8,313 nt of DNA from Ignavibacteria bacterium (GTDB taxonomy: Bacteria; Bacteroidota; Ignavibacteria; Ignavibacteriales; Melioribacteraceae), in the NCBI GenBank assembly GCA_027347545.1, contig DAIEQT010000436.1, forward strand, positions 1 through 8,313, written 5' to 3'. The position numbers and the translations under genes were made by a program. Under the pieces are notes generated by a model. The model did not search any database. It was not told the origin of the DNA and saw only the letters and a program-made list of their open reading frames with translations. Numbering within the stretch: position 1 is the first letter of the stretch; the number at the start of each line of letters is the position of its first letter. Below are positions 1 to 6,400 of this stretch, piece after piece.

Positions 1-9
1 TACTTTCAT
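1..9 (-). CDS. First three codons of the next gene after guaA (partial)
   Basis: Reading the minus strand beyond the guaA stop codon, a purine-rich AAGGGGG tract (about 11-17) is followed after a short A-rich spacer by ATG AAA GTA at the window edge. This looks like a strong Shine-Dalgarno sequence with a start codon, 17 bases downstream of guaA, so a co-transcribed gene is likely. Only three codons are visible, so nothing can be said about the product. Confidence 0.35.
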
Positions 10-26
10 TTTTCCCCCTTGGGGTT

Positions 27-1070
27 TTATTCCCACTCAATAGTTGCCGGCGGCTTCGAGCTTATGTCGTAAACAACTCTATTCACGCCGCGAACCGAGC
101 GGATTATTTTGTTCGATACATTTTCTAAGAAATCTCCATCGAAACGGAACCAGTCGGCAGTCATACCATCGGTAGAAGTAACTGCGCGTAACGCAACAAC
201 GTTTTCGTATGTGCGTGCATCACCCATAACACCAACAGTTTGAACGGGAAGCAAAACTGCAAACGCTTGCCAAATTTTATCATACAGATTAAACTCGTGA
301 AGCGCACTAATGAAAATATCGTCGGCTTCGCGAAGAATATCCAAACGTTCTTTTGTGATTTCTCCAAGCACACGAACAGCTAAACCGGGACCGGGAAACG
401 GATGACGCTTGATAAACATTTCCGGCAAACCAAGTTCATTACCAATTGCTCTAACTTCATCCTTAAAAAGTTCGCGGAACGGCTCGATGAGTTTCAGATT
501 CATGAGATCCGGCAAACCGCCCACATTGTGATGAGTTTTGATCGTAACCGATTGACCTTTAACAGAAACTGATTCGATAACATCGGGATACAAAGTTCCC
601 TGGACTAAAAATTCAGCATCGGAATATTTTTTAGCTTCACTCTCAAAAACTTCTATGAAAGAGTTGCCTATAATTTTTCTTTTCTTTTCCGGCTCTGTAA
701 TACCGGTTAAGCGGGAAAGAAAAAGCTCCGAGACATCAACATGAATAACATGCAAATCGTAATGTTCATCAAACATCTTAATGATCGCTTCGCTTTCGTT
801 CTTGCGCATCATACCATGATCTACATGAATGCAGACAAGCTGCTTGCCCACAGCTCTGTGAATCAAGATTGCTGCAACTGAAGAATCAACTCCGCCGCTC
901 AAAGCGCAAATAACTTTTTTGTTTCCTACTTTAGCTCTAACTTCTTCAATCTCTTCGCTTATAAAATGCTCAGGAGTCCAATCTGCTTTGCAGCCACAGA
1001 TTTCAAAAACGAAATTTTCTAAGACTCTTTTACCAAATTTCGTATGTGCAACTTCGGGATGAAACTGCAC
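27..1070 (-). CDS. guaA: GuaA C-terminal fragment: end of glutaminase domain plus synthetase domains
   Basis: This is the open stretch after the internal stop, if translation restarts at the GTG at 1070 (codon 167 of the full gene), giving 347 aa. A weak AAGAGA lies about 11 bases upstream of that GTG, so efficient restart is doubtful. The fragment starts right at the FHPEV motif, so it carries the catalytic His (170) and Glu (172) of the glutaminase but lacks the nucleophilic Cys. The ATP-pyrophosphatase P-loop SGGVDSS is at full-length residues 224-230, and RHPFPGPGL at about 388-396 starts the conserved C-terminal dimerisation region. The synthetase half is complete. In this enzyme family isolated synthetase domains can use free ammonia, so this piece could in principle keep ammonia-dependent activity if it is made and folds. 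Confidence 0.6.
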   Translation of the reverse strand: MQFHPEVAHTKFGKRVLENFVFEICGCKADWTPEHFISEEIEEVRAKVGNKKVICALSGGVDSSVAAILIHRAVGKQLVCIHVDHGMMRKNESEAIIKMFDEHYDLHVIHVDVSELFLSRLTGITEPEKKRKIIGNSFIEVFESEAKKYSDAEFLVQGTLYPDVIESVSVKGQSVTIKTHHNVGGLPDLMNLKLIEPFRELFKDEVRAIGNELGLPEMFIKRHPFPGPGLAVRVLGEITKERLDILREADDIFISALHEFNLYDKIWQAFAVLLPVQTVGVMGDARTYENVVALRAVTSTDGMTADWFRFDGDFLENVSNKIIRSVRGVNRVVYDISSKPPATIEWE

Positions 1071-1118
1071 ACCAAATATTTTTCTCTTCGGATCGGAAAT
1101 GGCGCAGAGCGGAGAGTT

Positions 1119-1121
1119 TTA
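1119..1121 (-). other. guaA: In-frame premature TAA stop codon in guaA (codon 150)
   Basis: The minus strand reads GCC AAA ACG TAA AAC TCT CCG, that is A-K-T-stop-N-S-P. At this place homologs usually have a polar residue before N/S-S/A-P, so GAA (Glu) changed to TAA by one G-to-T step is the simplest origin. Neighbouring genes end in TAA, TGA and TAG, so none of the three stop codons appears to be reassigned in this genome. Confidence 0.85.
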
Positions 1122-1568
1122 CGTTTTGGCTGTAACAGTAAATCCATTTGGCATATCAGTTACATAATCGCCGTGGCTCATCCAAATGACCGAGCCATCG
1201 TTCACACCCATCAACAATACGTCATCATCAACCAATTCTATATTGGCTTTGCCATACTCGCGGCTTTTTGCGGCTTCTACTTTCCCGCCAAAGTTTGTAG
1301 TAATAAGCTGAAGTCCGTAGCAAATACCGAGAATTGGAATACCAAGATTAAAAATCTCAGGATTAACCTTTGGCGAATCATCTTCGTAAACACTCATTGG
1401 TCCACCGGATAATATTATTCCGGTAGGGTTCTGCTCTTTTATTTTTTCAATGGAAAAGCTGTGGGTATGAATTTCGCAATACACTTTGCTTTCGCGAATG
1501 CGGCGGGCAATTAATTGAGTGTACTGGGAGCCGAAATCAAGAATTAAAATATTTTGTTGATGTAACAT
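1119..1568 (-). CDS. guaA: GuaA N-terminal fragment: truncated class I glutamine amidotransferase domain
   Basis: This is the 149-aa product expected if the internal TAA is obeyed. It begins with the canonical N-terminus ILILDFGSQYTQLIARR and contains the oxyanion region LSGGP (53-57) and the nucleophile motif GICYGLQ with Cys83. The Cys-His-Glu triad is incomplete because His170 and Glu172 lie beyond the stop, so this piece alone should not hydrolyse glutamine. The ATG at 1568 gives the expected N-terminal length, but upstream there is only CCATCCT and no convincing Shine-Dalgarno sequence. The start is also only 16 bases beyond a terminator U-tract, so how this gene is transcribed is unclear. 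Confidence 0.6.
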   Translation of the reverse strand: MLHQQNILILDFGSQYTQLIARRIRESKVYCEIHTHSFSIEKIKEQNPTGIILSGGPMSVYEDDSPKVNPEIFNLGIPILGICYGLQLITTNFGGKVEAAKSREYGKANIELVDDDVLLMGVNDGSVIWMSHGDYVTDMPNGFTVTAKT

Positions 1569-1584
1569 AGGATGGTCTTGTAAT

Positions 1585-1618
1585 AAAAAAAGGCAAAATC
1601 CCTAAAGGAGATTCTGCC
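1585..1618 (-). terminator. Rho-independent terminator after gcvH, immediately upstream of guaA
   Basis: On the minus strand an 11-bp stem with two G-U pairs (arms GGCAGAATCTC at 1618-1608 and GGGATTTTGCC at 1602-1592) closes a 5-base loop and is followed by seven T residues (1591-1585). It lies 19 bases after the gcvH stop codon and is the best intrinsic terminator in the window. It should end the efp-accB-accC-gcvH transcript. On the plus strand the stem is not followed by a T-run, so it is directional. Confidence 0.8.
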
Positions 1619-1637
1619 CAAATTGTTTTAAAAATTA

Positions 1638-2018
1638 TTATTGTGCTAACTGAGCTTCATAACCAGCCGCATCTAACAATTCGCTCAACTGGCTTGCATC
1701 TGCTAATTCAACCTTAATTATCCAGCCTTCCCCGTATGGATCAGAATTAACTTGCTGCGGTTCATCATTTAATTTTTTGTTAAGCTCTACAACTTTTCCA
1801 GTTACAGGTGCGTAAAGATCGCTCACGGTTTTAACTGCTTCAATTGTTCCGAAAGTCTCGCCCATTGTAATTTCAGCTAAGTCGGGATTGATATCAACAT
1901 AAACAATATCTCCGAGTTCGCCTTGCGCATACTCGGTAATTCCAATTGTTCCAACATTACCTTCAACTTTAATCCACTCGTGATCTTTAGTGTACTTCAG
2001 ATTTGCCGGAATATTCAT
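1638..2018 (-). CDS. gcvH: Glycine cleavage system H protein (lipoyl carrier)
   Basis: GcvH is the small lipoylated shuttle protein of the glycine cleavage complex. It carries the aminomethyl group between the P, T and L proteins. The 126-aa product has the usual family length and the hallmark N-terminus YTKDHEWI. The lipoyl-domain hairpin is [18 protein letters not shown], with the lipoyl-accepting lysine at K63, and the [11 protein letters not shown] segment is characteristic of the C-terminal part. The ATG at 2018 follows GACGAGG at a good distance, and this ribosome binding site touches the accC stop codon, leaving a 10-base gap and making translational coupling likely. No gcvP or gcvT is nearby. 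Its place at the end of an acetyl-CoA carboxylase operon suggests a tie to lipoate supply, or a role as a lipoyl relay protein as in some Firmicutes; both are inferences. Confidence 0.97.
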   Translation of the reverse strand: MNIPANLKYTKDHEWIKVEGNVGTIGITEYAQGELGDIVYVDINPDLAEITMGETFGTIEAVKTVSDLYAPVTGKVVELNKKLNDEPQQVNSDPYGEGWIIKVELADASQLSELLDAAGYEAQLAQ

Positions 2019-2028
2019 TTTTGCCTCG

Positions 2029-3369
2029 TCAATTTGTTTTGAAGTGGTGATCTATAAAAGATGTATCAAACTCACCTTTAATAAACTTTTTATTCATTAA
2101 AACTTTTTGATGGAAAGGAATTGTTGTCTTAATTCCTTCTATTTTGAATTCATCGAGCGCGCGCTTTGCTCGTTTGATTGCATGTGCTCTGTCAGTTCCC
2201 CAAACAATCATCTTTGCAATAAGTGAATCATAGTTTGGCGGAATTACATACTCGGTGTAAACATGTGAATCTATACGCACTCCAAATCCACCCGGGAAAT
2301 GTAAGTACTCAATCGCTCCGGGCGAAGGACGGAAATTAGCGTCGGGATCTTCAGCATTAATTCTGAATTCAATTGCATGTCCGTGCGGTCTTTGAGGAAT
2401 GTCCTCAATTTTTTTGCCGGCGGCTACCAAAATTTGATTCTTAATTAAATCAACATGGTTAACCATTTCCGTAACCGGATGCTCAACTTGAATTCTTGTA
2501 TTCATTTCTATGAAATAAAAATTCATATACTTATCAACTAAGAACTCAATCGTTCCGGCGCCTTCGTAGTTAACGGACTTTGCGCCGAGTATTGCAGCTT
2601 CGCCCATCTTCTTTCGCACTTCATCTGTAATAAATGGTGAAGGAGATTCTTCAATTAACTTTTGGTGCCTCCTCTGTATTGAACAATCTCTCTCACCATA
2701 TTGATAGACGTTACCATGGGTGTCGCCTAAAATTTGAATTTCTACATGATGCGGATTCTCGATATACTTTTCCATGTAAAGATCGGGATTCGAGAATGCA
2801 GAATTTGCTTCGTTGCCGGCTGTTTGAAAAGCTTTCTCAATTTCATCTTCCTTCCAAACAATGCGCATTCCTTTACCGCAGCCGCCGGCCGATGCTTTTA
2901 GCATTACTGGATAACCAATTTCAGCCGCAATTTTCTTAGCTTCATCAATGTCTTTTATAATTCCTTCACTGCCAGGAACAACAGGTACTCCGACTTTCTT
3001 CATAGTTTCTTTTGCAAAAGCTTTATCGCCCATTCTGCGTATTGAGTCTGGAGATGGACCGATAAATTTTATTCCGCTGTCAGCGCAGATTTCGCTAAAG
3101 TCAGCATTCTCTGCAAGAAAGCCATAACCGGGATGAATTGCATCCGCGCCGGTAATTGCAGCAGCAGAAAGTATATTTGGAATTTTAAGATAGCTTTGGC
3201 TGCTCAAGGCGGGACCGATACAAACGGCTTCATCAGCAAAAACAACATGAAGCGAATCACGGTCAACTTCGCTGTAAACTGCAACAGTTGGAATTTCCAA
3301 CTCCTTGCAAGTTCTAATGATTCTTAGTGCTATCTCGCCTCGGTTAGCAATTAGGATTTTCTTAAACAA
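2029..3369 (-). CDS. accC: Biotin carboxylase subunit of acetyl-CoA carboxylase
   Basis: AccC uses ATP and bicarbonate to carboxylate the biotin carried by AccB, the first half-reaction of malonyl-CoA synthesis. The 446-aa product matches the usual 445-450 aa. It shows the N-terminal biotin carboxylase domain ([17 protein letters not shown]), the ATP-grasp domain with K116 and K158, the metal and catalytic stretch [14 protein letters not shown], and the C-terminal domain with EFRINAEDP. The start codon is TTG at 3369. An in-frame TAA lies four codons upstream, the N-terminus is exactly canonical, and AGAGGAAG sits just before it, so TTG is well supported. The glycine-rich ATP lid reads AGGCGKGMR, with Cys164 where the family normally has glycine. 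The gene follows accB by 27 bases. The carboxyltransferase subunits AccA and AccD are not in the window. Confidence 0.97.
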   Translation of the reverse strand: MFKKILIANRGEIALRIIRTCKELEIPTVAVYSEVDRDSLHVVFADEAVCIGPALSSQSYLKIPNILSAAAITGADAIHPGYGFLAENADFSEICADSGIKFIGPSPDSIRRMGDKAFAKETMKKVGVPVVPGSEGIIKDIDEAKKIAAEIGYPVMLKASAGGCGKGMRIVWKEDEIEKAFQTAGNEANSAFSNPDLYMEKYIENPHHVEIQILGDTHGNVYQYGERDCSIQRRHQKLIEESPSPFITDEVRKKMGEAAILGAKSVNYEGAGTIEFLVDKYMNFYFIEMNTRIQVEHPVTEMVNHVDLIKNQILVAAGKKIEDIPQRPHGHAIEFRINAEDPDANFRPSPGAIEYLHFPGGFGVRIDSHVYTEYVIPPNYDSLIAKMIVWGTDRAHAIKRAKRALDEFKIEGIKTTIPFHQKVLMNKKFIKGEFDTSFIDHHFKTN

Positions 3370-3396
3370 GACTTCCTCTTATAAAAAATGATAACA

Positions 3397-3858
3397 CTAA
3401 TTCTTTTCGACTAAAAATAATGGCTGGTTATATTCTACCGGAGTTCCGTTCTCAACCAATATCTTCAATATTTTACCGCTGCAATCGCTTTCTATTTCAT
3501 TCATAAGCTTCATTGCTTCAACAATACAAAGCACTGTGCCTTGAGATATTGAATCCCCAACTTGAACATAAGAATCTGCATCCGGGGAAGGAGCGCGGTA
3601 AAACGTACCAACTATAGGGGAACGTATTTCGTGATGATTAGACTTTACCGGTTCTGCTGTAATTACTGCGTTAACTTCCGACGGCTGTTGCGAAACAGCT
3701 GGACGTGCAGCTTCAAATGGAACTGACTGCAATTGAACCGAAGTCTGATGTGAATTTTTAGAAATTTTTATTTTGAGCTCACCTTCTTGAACAGAGAATT
3801 CGGTAACCTCACTTTGCTCAACTATCTTGATGAGCTTCTTAATTAAGTTTATATCCAT
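3397..3858 (-). CDS. accB: Biotin carboxyl carrier protein of acetyl-CoA carboxylase
   Basis: AccB carries the biotin that swings between biotin carboxylase (AccC) and the carboxyltransferase (AccA/AccD). The 153-aa protein has the standard layout. An N-terminal region (residues 1-35, starting MDINLIKKLIKIVEQS) probably docks to AccC. A low-complexity linker rich in Pro, Ala, Val and Gln covers about 36-77. The C-terminal biotinyl domain (78-153) has the motif VEAMKLMNEI with the biotinylated lysine at K117. The segment SPIVGTFYRAPSPDA before it is typical of acetyl-CoA carboxylase carriers as opposed to propionyl-CoA or pyruvate carboxylases. The ATG at 3858 lies 12 bases after the efp stop, with a modest AGAAG as ribosome binding site. 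The stop codon is TAG. Confidence 0.97.
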   Translation of the reverse strand: MDINLIKKLIKIVEQSEVTEFSVQEGELKIKISKNSHQTSVQLQSVPFEAARPAVSQQPSEVNAVITAEPVKSNHHEIRSPIVGTFYRAPSPDADSYVQVGDSISQGTVLCIVEAMKLMNEIESDCSGKILKILVENGTPVEYNQPLFLVEKN

Positions 3859-3870
3859 CTTTATCTTCTA

Positions 3871-4437
3871 TTAGTTTTTAACTCGTTCTACGTATCCGCC
3901 CGTGCGGGTATCAACTTTAAGAACATCACCTTCATTGATGAAAAGAGGAACTTGAACCTTTGCACCGGTTTCAAGTTTAGCCGGTTTCAAGGCACTGTTT
4001 GCAGTATCGCCTTTAAAGCCGGGTTCAGTTTCTACTACTTTCAAGAATACAAAGATTGGAACTTCTGCGGAGATGATTTGGTCTGCGGAATCCATAAGCA
4101 GCTCAACTTCTTCACCTTCTTTTAGATAATCGGCGCCTTCGCCAAATTGTTCAGCCGGAACTGTAAACTGCTCGTAAGTCTCGTTATCCATTAAAACCAA
4201 ACCAGTTGGTTCTTTATATAAGAATTGATATTTCCTTCTCTCAACACGAACTACTTCTACAGATTCACCGGAACGGAAAGTGTTATCTAAAACTTTTCCT
4301 GTTCTCATATTCTTAAGTGTAGTACGTACAAAAGCTCCGCCTTTGCCAGGCTTTACGTGTTGAAATTCCGTAATTACAAATGGATCGCCTTTATATTTTA
4401 TTATCAGACCATTTCTGAAATCTGAGGTATCAGCCAT
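3871..4437 (-). CDS. efp: Translation elongation factor P
   Basis: EF-P binds between the P and E sites of the ribosome and relieves stalling at consecutive prolines. The 188-aa length is that of the family. The N-terminal KOW-like domain carries the loop VKPGKGGAF, where K32 is the tip lysine that is post-translationally modified in many bacteria; which modification is used here cannot be told from the window. Two OB-fold domains follow, with the conserved FKGDTA and VDTRTGGYVERV motifs of domain III at the C-terminus. The ATG at 4437 has a good AGGTGA ribosome binding site. It heads the efp-accB-accC-gcvH block. That order of efp, accB and accC recurs across many bacterial phyla (established knowledge). 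Confidence 0.97.
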   Translation of the reverse strand: MADTSDFRNGLIIKYKGDPFVITEFQHVKPGKGGAFVRTTLKNMRTGKVLDNTFRSGESVEVVRVERRKYQFLYKEPTGLVLMDNETYEQFTVPAEQFGEGADYLKEGEEVELLMDSADQIISAEVPIFVFLKVVETEPGFKGDTANSALKPAKLETGAKVQVPLFINEGDVLKVDTRTGGYVERVKN

Positions 4438-4460
4438 GTTTCACCTATTAAACTTTGTAA

Positions 4461-4493
4461 AAAATAACTACCGCTTGCTACTAATGCAAGGTA
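4461..4493 (-). terminator. Weak hairpin with U-rich tail between the TPR gene and efp
   Basis: On the minus strand, TACCTTGC (4493-4486) pairs with GCAA and GGTA (4478-4469), interrupted by a 2-base GC bulge, around a 7-base loop. After three bases comes ATTTTTTA. The stem is short and GC-poor, so this is at best a partial terminator that could lower transcription from the upstream genes into efp. It could equally be a leader hairpin. No clear promoter for efp stands out in the 70-base gap. Confidence 0.35.
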
Positions 4494-4507
4494 ATCAATT
4501 TAATTAA

Positions 4508-5194
4508 TTATTCAGCTTGAACAAGATATTTTTCTAATTCCATATATGGAACAGCAGTTACGTAATCTTTCTTAATCTTCTCGAAAAGGGTCTTTGCCTC
4601 TTCTTTTTTTCCGATTTTCAAATAAGCAATTCCAGCTTTTAGCAGAAATTCGGGATTAGAGGGATTTGCTTTGCCAATCTTTGCGGCTTCTTGGTACAAA
4701 TCCGCAGCCTCTTCAAATTCTTTCTTAGATTCAAGAACACCAGCTTTGCCGGCAAGCGCGCTAGCCTTCAGCAAATAATTAGAACCGGAGTAATCATCAT
4801 ATAACTTAAAAGCTTCTTCAGAATTTCCAGTAATAGAGTAAGCATTGGCTAACATGATTTTTGCCAACTCACCTTCTTCCGAGCTACCATATTCATCAAC
4901 AATTTTCTTCAAGCCGGTAATATTCTGAGCCGGAACGCCATCAATTGCCATTTTATAACTGCCGGCTTCCATAAGTGGAGTTACTTTAGCAACTAAAGCA
5001 GCGGCAGCTTTGTTATCATTCGAAATTTTGTTTGTGTAGAGAATATAGGCAACAACTATTATTGCAACTACACCGAAACCAATCAAAAACTTTGCTTGGT
5101 TTGCCATAAAAAAGTCATGAACCTTATAATAGCTTGTTACAAGTTTGTCTTCCTTCATTTCTCTTTTAGAAATCTTTTTTCTCGCTTCTAACAC
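4508..5194 (-). CDS. Membrane-anchored tetratricopeptide-repeat protein, YfgM-like
   Basis: The 228-aa product has a basic, lysine-rich N-terminal tail (residues 1-35), one strongly hydrophobic membrane segment (about 36-53, FLIGFGVVAIIVVAYILY) and an alanine- and glutamate-rich helical C-terminal region. The layout predicts a cytoplasmic N-terminus and a periplasmic TPR domain. TPR-like helices are visible at roughly 105-135, 138-170 and 178-210 (for example NPEFLLKAGIAYLKIGKKEEAKTLFEKI). The same layout occurs in YfgM, a SecYEG/PpiD-associated protein, and in TPR proteins common in Bacteroidota. Exact function is unknown, with a role in envelope protein handling the best guess. The start is GTG at 5194, supported by AGAGGT six bases upstream; the first in-frame ATG is 12 codons later and has no better site. 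It ends 70 bases before efp. Confidence 0.85.
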   Translation of the reverse strand: MLEARKKISKREMKEDKLVTSYYKVHDFFMANQAKFLIGFGVVAIIVVAYILYTNKISNDNKAAAALVAKVTPLMEAGSYKMAIDGVPAQNITGLKKIVDEYGSSEEGELAKIMLANAYSITGNSEEAFKLYDDYSGSNYLLKASALAGKAGVLESKKEFEEAADLYQEAAKIGKANPSNPEFLLKAGIAYLKIGKKEEAKTLFEKIKKDYVTAVPYMELEKYLVQAE

Positions 5195-5251
5195 TTTTGA
5201 CCTCTGTTTTTGATAATTCTTTGTAAAATTCGGGCGAAAATCTAAGAAAAA

Positions 5252-6301
5252 TTATAGACCTATTCTAATGTGATTTGAAAAAATCCAGGCATTATGATTG
5301 AGAAAAACCTCGACTCTGTAAACTCCGGGCTCTTTAACTTTAAATTCAGCATCAAATCCATCAATCGAGTCTAAAAGTTCACCATTTCTTACCAGTTTAA
5401 TTGTGGCCGAGATATTCGGCAAAATCACCCGCAGCTTAACTTTATTTGCAAAAGGAAGCGATTCTCCCATTTGGTGAATATGCTCTCCACCTTCAGCAAA
5501 AAAACGAAAGCCTTTCGCGTCGCCATGATAGTAGTTTGAAATAAAACAACTTCCATTTTTGAGAGCCTTATAGATCAAATCTCTATCATGAATTATATCG
5601 CGGCTATCTTTAGAAGGATTAAGCCTTTCTTCTGTAATAACATGTGTGCGCACGGACTTAAACAAAACTTTATACGGAAAAACTTCCATTTCAAAAAAGC
5701 CAAGCAAATTTAGTTTGTGAGCATGGGCGTCAACTCCGCCAATACCTACAACTTTTCTTTCCAGATTCAACTTATCCCAAACTGCAAGAGTCTCTTCAGT
5801 CGGACCTACTATTGAGCGAAGCGGATGAATAATATAATTATACTTGTTCTGCTCGGTTAGTCCTTCCATCCATTCGGACATGTGATTCCAAATTTCAATA
5901 CCGTCGAAATCTTTACAATCCCATTCTGTCCAAGGATATGGCGGATGTTGAGTCATCGAACTTCTTTTCTCATGCGGATGAGCTATAAAACTAATTCCAC
6001 CAAGTTCTTTTACTTTTCTAGTGTACTCCTTAGCCGGTATTCTTGTAGTAATGGTCTCAGTAATTCCCATCGCCAAAAGATGGTTCTGGTTCATCTTATC
6101 ATTTATTTCGCAACCAACCAAAAGCAAAGTGTTATCATACCAACGTTCATAACCCTCTTGCAACGCACGCAATGTATTATGGTCAGTCAGTATTAGATAG
6201 TCCAATCCGCATTCTTTACCAAATTCGGCTATTTCCGACACCTCGCCGGAGCCATCGGAAAAAACAGAATGAATATGTATAACACCGGTGTATTCGAACA
6301 T
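5252..6301 (-). CDS. PHP-domain metal-dependent hydrolase, CehA/McbA-like
   Basis: The 349-aa protein has an intact PHP metal-binding domain. The visible motifs are HIHSVFSDG (H9, H11, D16), LTDHNT (D40, H41), GCEIN (E65), AHPH (H108, H110) and GGVDAHAH (D191, H193, H195). These can build the usual three-metal site for phosphoester or related hydrolysis. The C-terminal part after about residue 265 is beta-rich (VKLRVILPNISATIKLVRNG, then a PGVYRVEVF strand) and resembles the Ig-like tail of CehA/McbA-type proteins. There is no signal peptide, so it is probably cytoplasmic. The substrate cannot be told. The histidinol-phosphatase and DNA polymerase PHP families seem less likely because of this tail and the lack of other domains. 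The ATG at 6301 has only a weak ribosome binding site. A 57-base gap separates it from the TPR gene. Confidence 0.85.
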   Translation of the reverse strand: MFEYTGVIHIHSVFSDGSGEVSEIAEFGKECGLDYLILTDHNTLRALQEGYERWYDNTLLLVGCEINDKMNQNHLLAMGITETITTRIPAKEYTRKVKELGGISFIAHPHEKRSSMTQHPPYPWTEWDCKDFDGIEIWNHMSEWMEGLTEQNKYNYIIHPLRSIVGPTEETLAVWDKLNLERKVVGIGGVDAHAHKLNLLGFFEMEVFPYKVLFKSVRTHVITEERLNPSKDSRDIIHDRDLIYKALKNGSCFISNYYHGDAKGFRFFAEGGEHIHQMGESLPFANKVKLRVILPNISATIKLVRNGELLDSIDGFDAEFKVKEPGVYRVEVFLNHNAWIFSNHIRIGL

Positions 6302-6332
6302 ATTCTACCAAGAAATTTTAGCGTGGTGGGTG

Positions 6333-6392
6333 TTGTCTCAAAAGAAGCCGGATAAGTTTTCTATTCTTACTTCCAGACTTCTCTCGAGACAA
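6333..6392 (-). other. 60-base, 24-bp intergenic RNA hairpin between the ABM and PHP genes
   Basis: As minus-strand RNA the 60 bases fold almost completely. A 15-bp outer stem (arms 6392-6378 and 6347-6333, TTGTCTCGAGAGAAG against CTTCTTTTGAGACAA) is followed by 2 bp, a 1-base bulge, 3 bp, a 2-base bulge, 4 bp and a 9-base A-rich loop, for 24 bp in total. Three pairs are G-U on the minus strand and become A-C mismatches on the plus strand. The stable form is therefore that of the transcript running with the genes. No T-run follows it, so it is not a standard terminator. It starts 8 bases after the ABM stop codon and ends 31 bases before the PHP start. A processing or stability element, or a copy of a palindromic repeat, are the likeliest readings. 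Confidence 0.75.
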
Positions 6393-6400
6393 TCACAAAA

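Larger units (their letters stand above)
27..1568 (-). pseudogene. guaA: guaA, GMP synthase (glutamine-hydrolysing), interrupted by an in-frame TAA at codon 150
   Basis: GuaA converts XMP, ATP and glutamine to GMP in the cytoplasm, the last step of guanine nucleotide synthesis. The reading frame from the ATG at 1568 to the TAA at 27-29 spans 513 codons, the usual family length (about 510-525). It aligns end to end with GuaA: glutamine amidotransferase domain, ATP-pyrophosphatase domain, and a dimerisation domain ending in KPPATIEWE. One TAA (1119-1121) breaks it. Both halves are in the same frame and the 16 codons between the stop and the next possible start (codons 151-166) still read as good GuaA sequence, so this is a nonsense change, not a frameshift. 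No other decay is visible. It may be a recent mutation, a base-call error or a recoded stop; I cannot tell which. Gene identity is certain; functional status is not. Confidence 0.85.

Noticed and set aside
10..24. CCCCCTTGGGG followed by T residues as a plus-strand terminator
   Set aside because: The stem is only 3-4 bp and no plus-strand gene ends here; the bases are better explained as a ribosome binding site for the next minus-strand gene.
1071..1121. A frameshift in guaA
   Set aside because: Both halves lie in the same frame (ends differ by a multiple of three) and the residues between them read as normal GuaA; the only defect is the TAA codon.
1119..1121. Stop codon reassignment in this organism
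   Set aside because: Neighbouring genes end naturally at TAA (gcvH, efp, dapF), TGA (accC) and TAG (accB), so all three codons act as stops.
1044..1412. Plus-strand reading frame opposite guaA
   Set aside because: It is antisense to conserved GuaA sequence, crosses the premature stop region and has no recognisable protein features.
2634..3327. Two plus-strand reading frames opposite accC
   Set aside because: They are fully antisense to a highly conserved gene and have unlikely composition with no family motifs.
5882..6196. Plus-strand reading frame opposite the PHP gene
   Set aside because: It is antisense to conserved metal-site motifs and shows no ribosome binding site or domain.
6333..6392. 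The long hairpin as an intrinsic terminator
   Set aside because: The bases following it on the minus strand are C- and A-rich (CACCCACCACGC) with no T-run.
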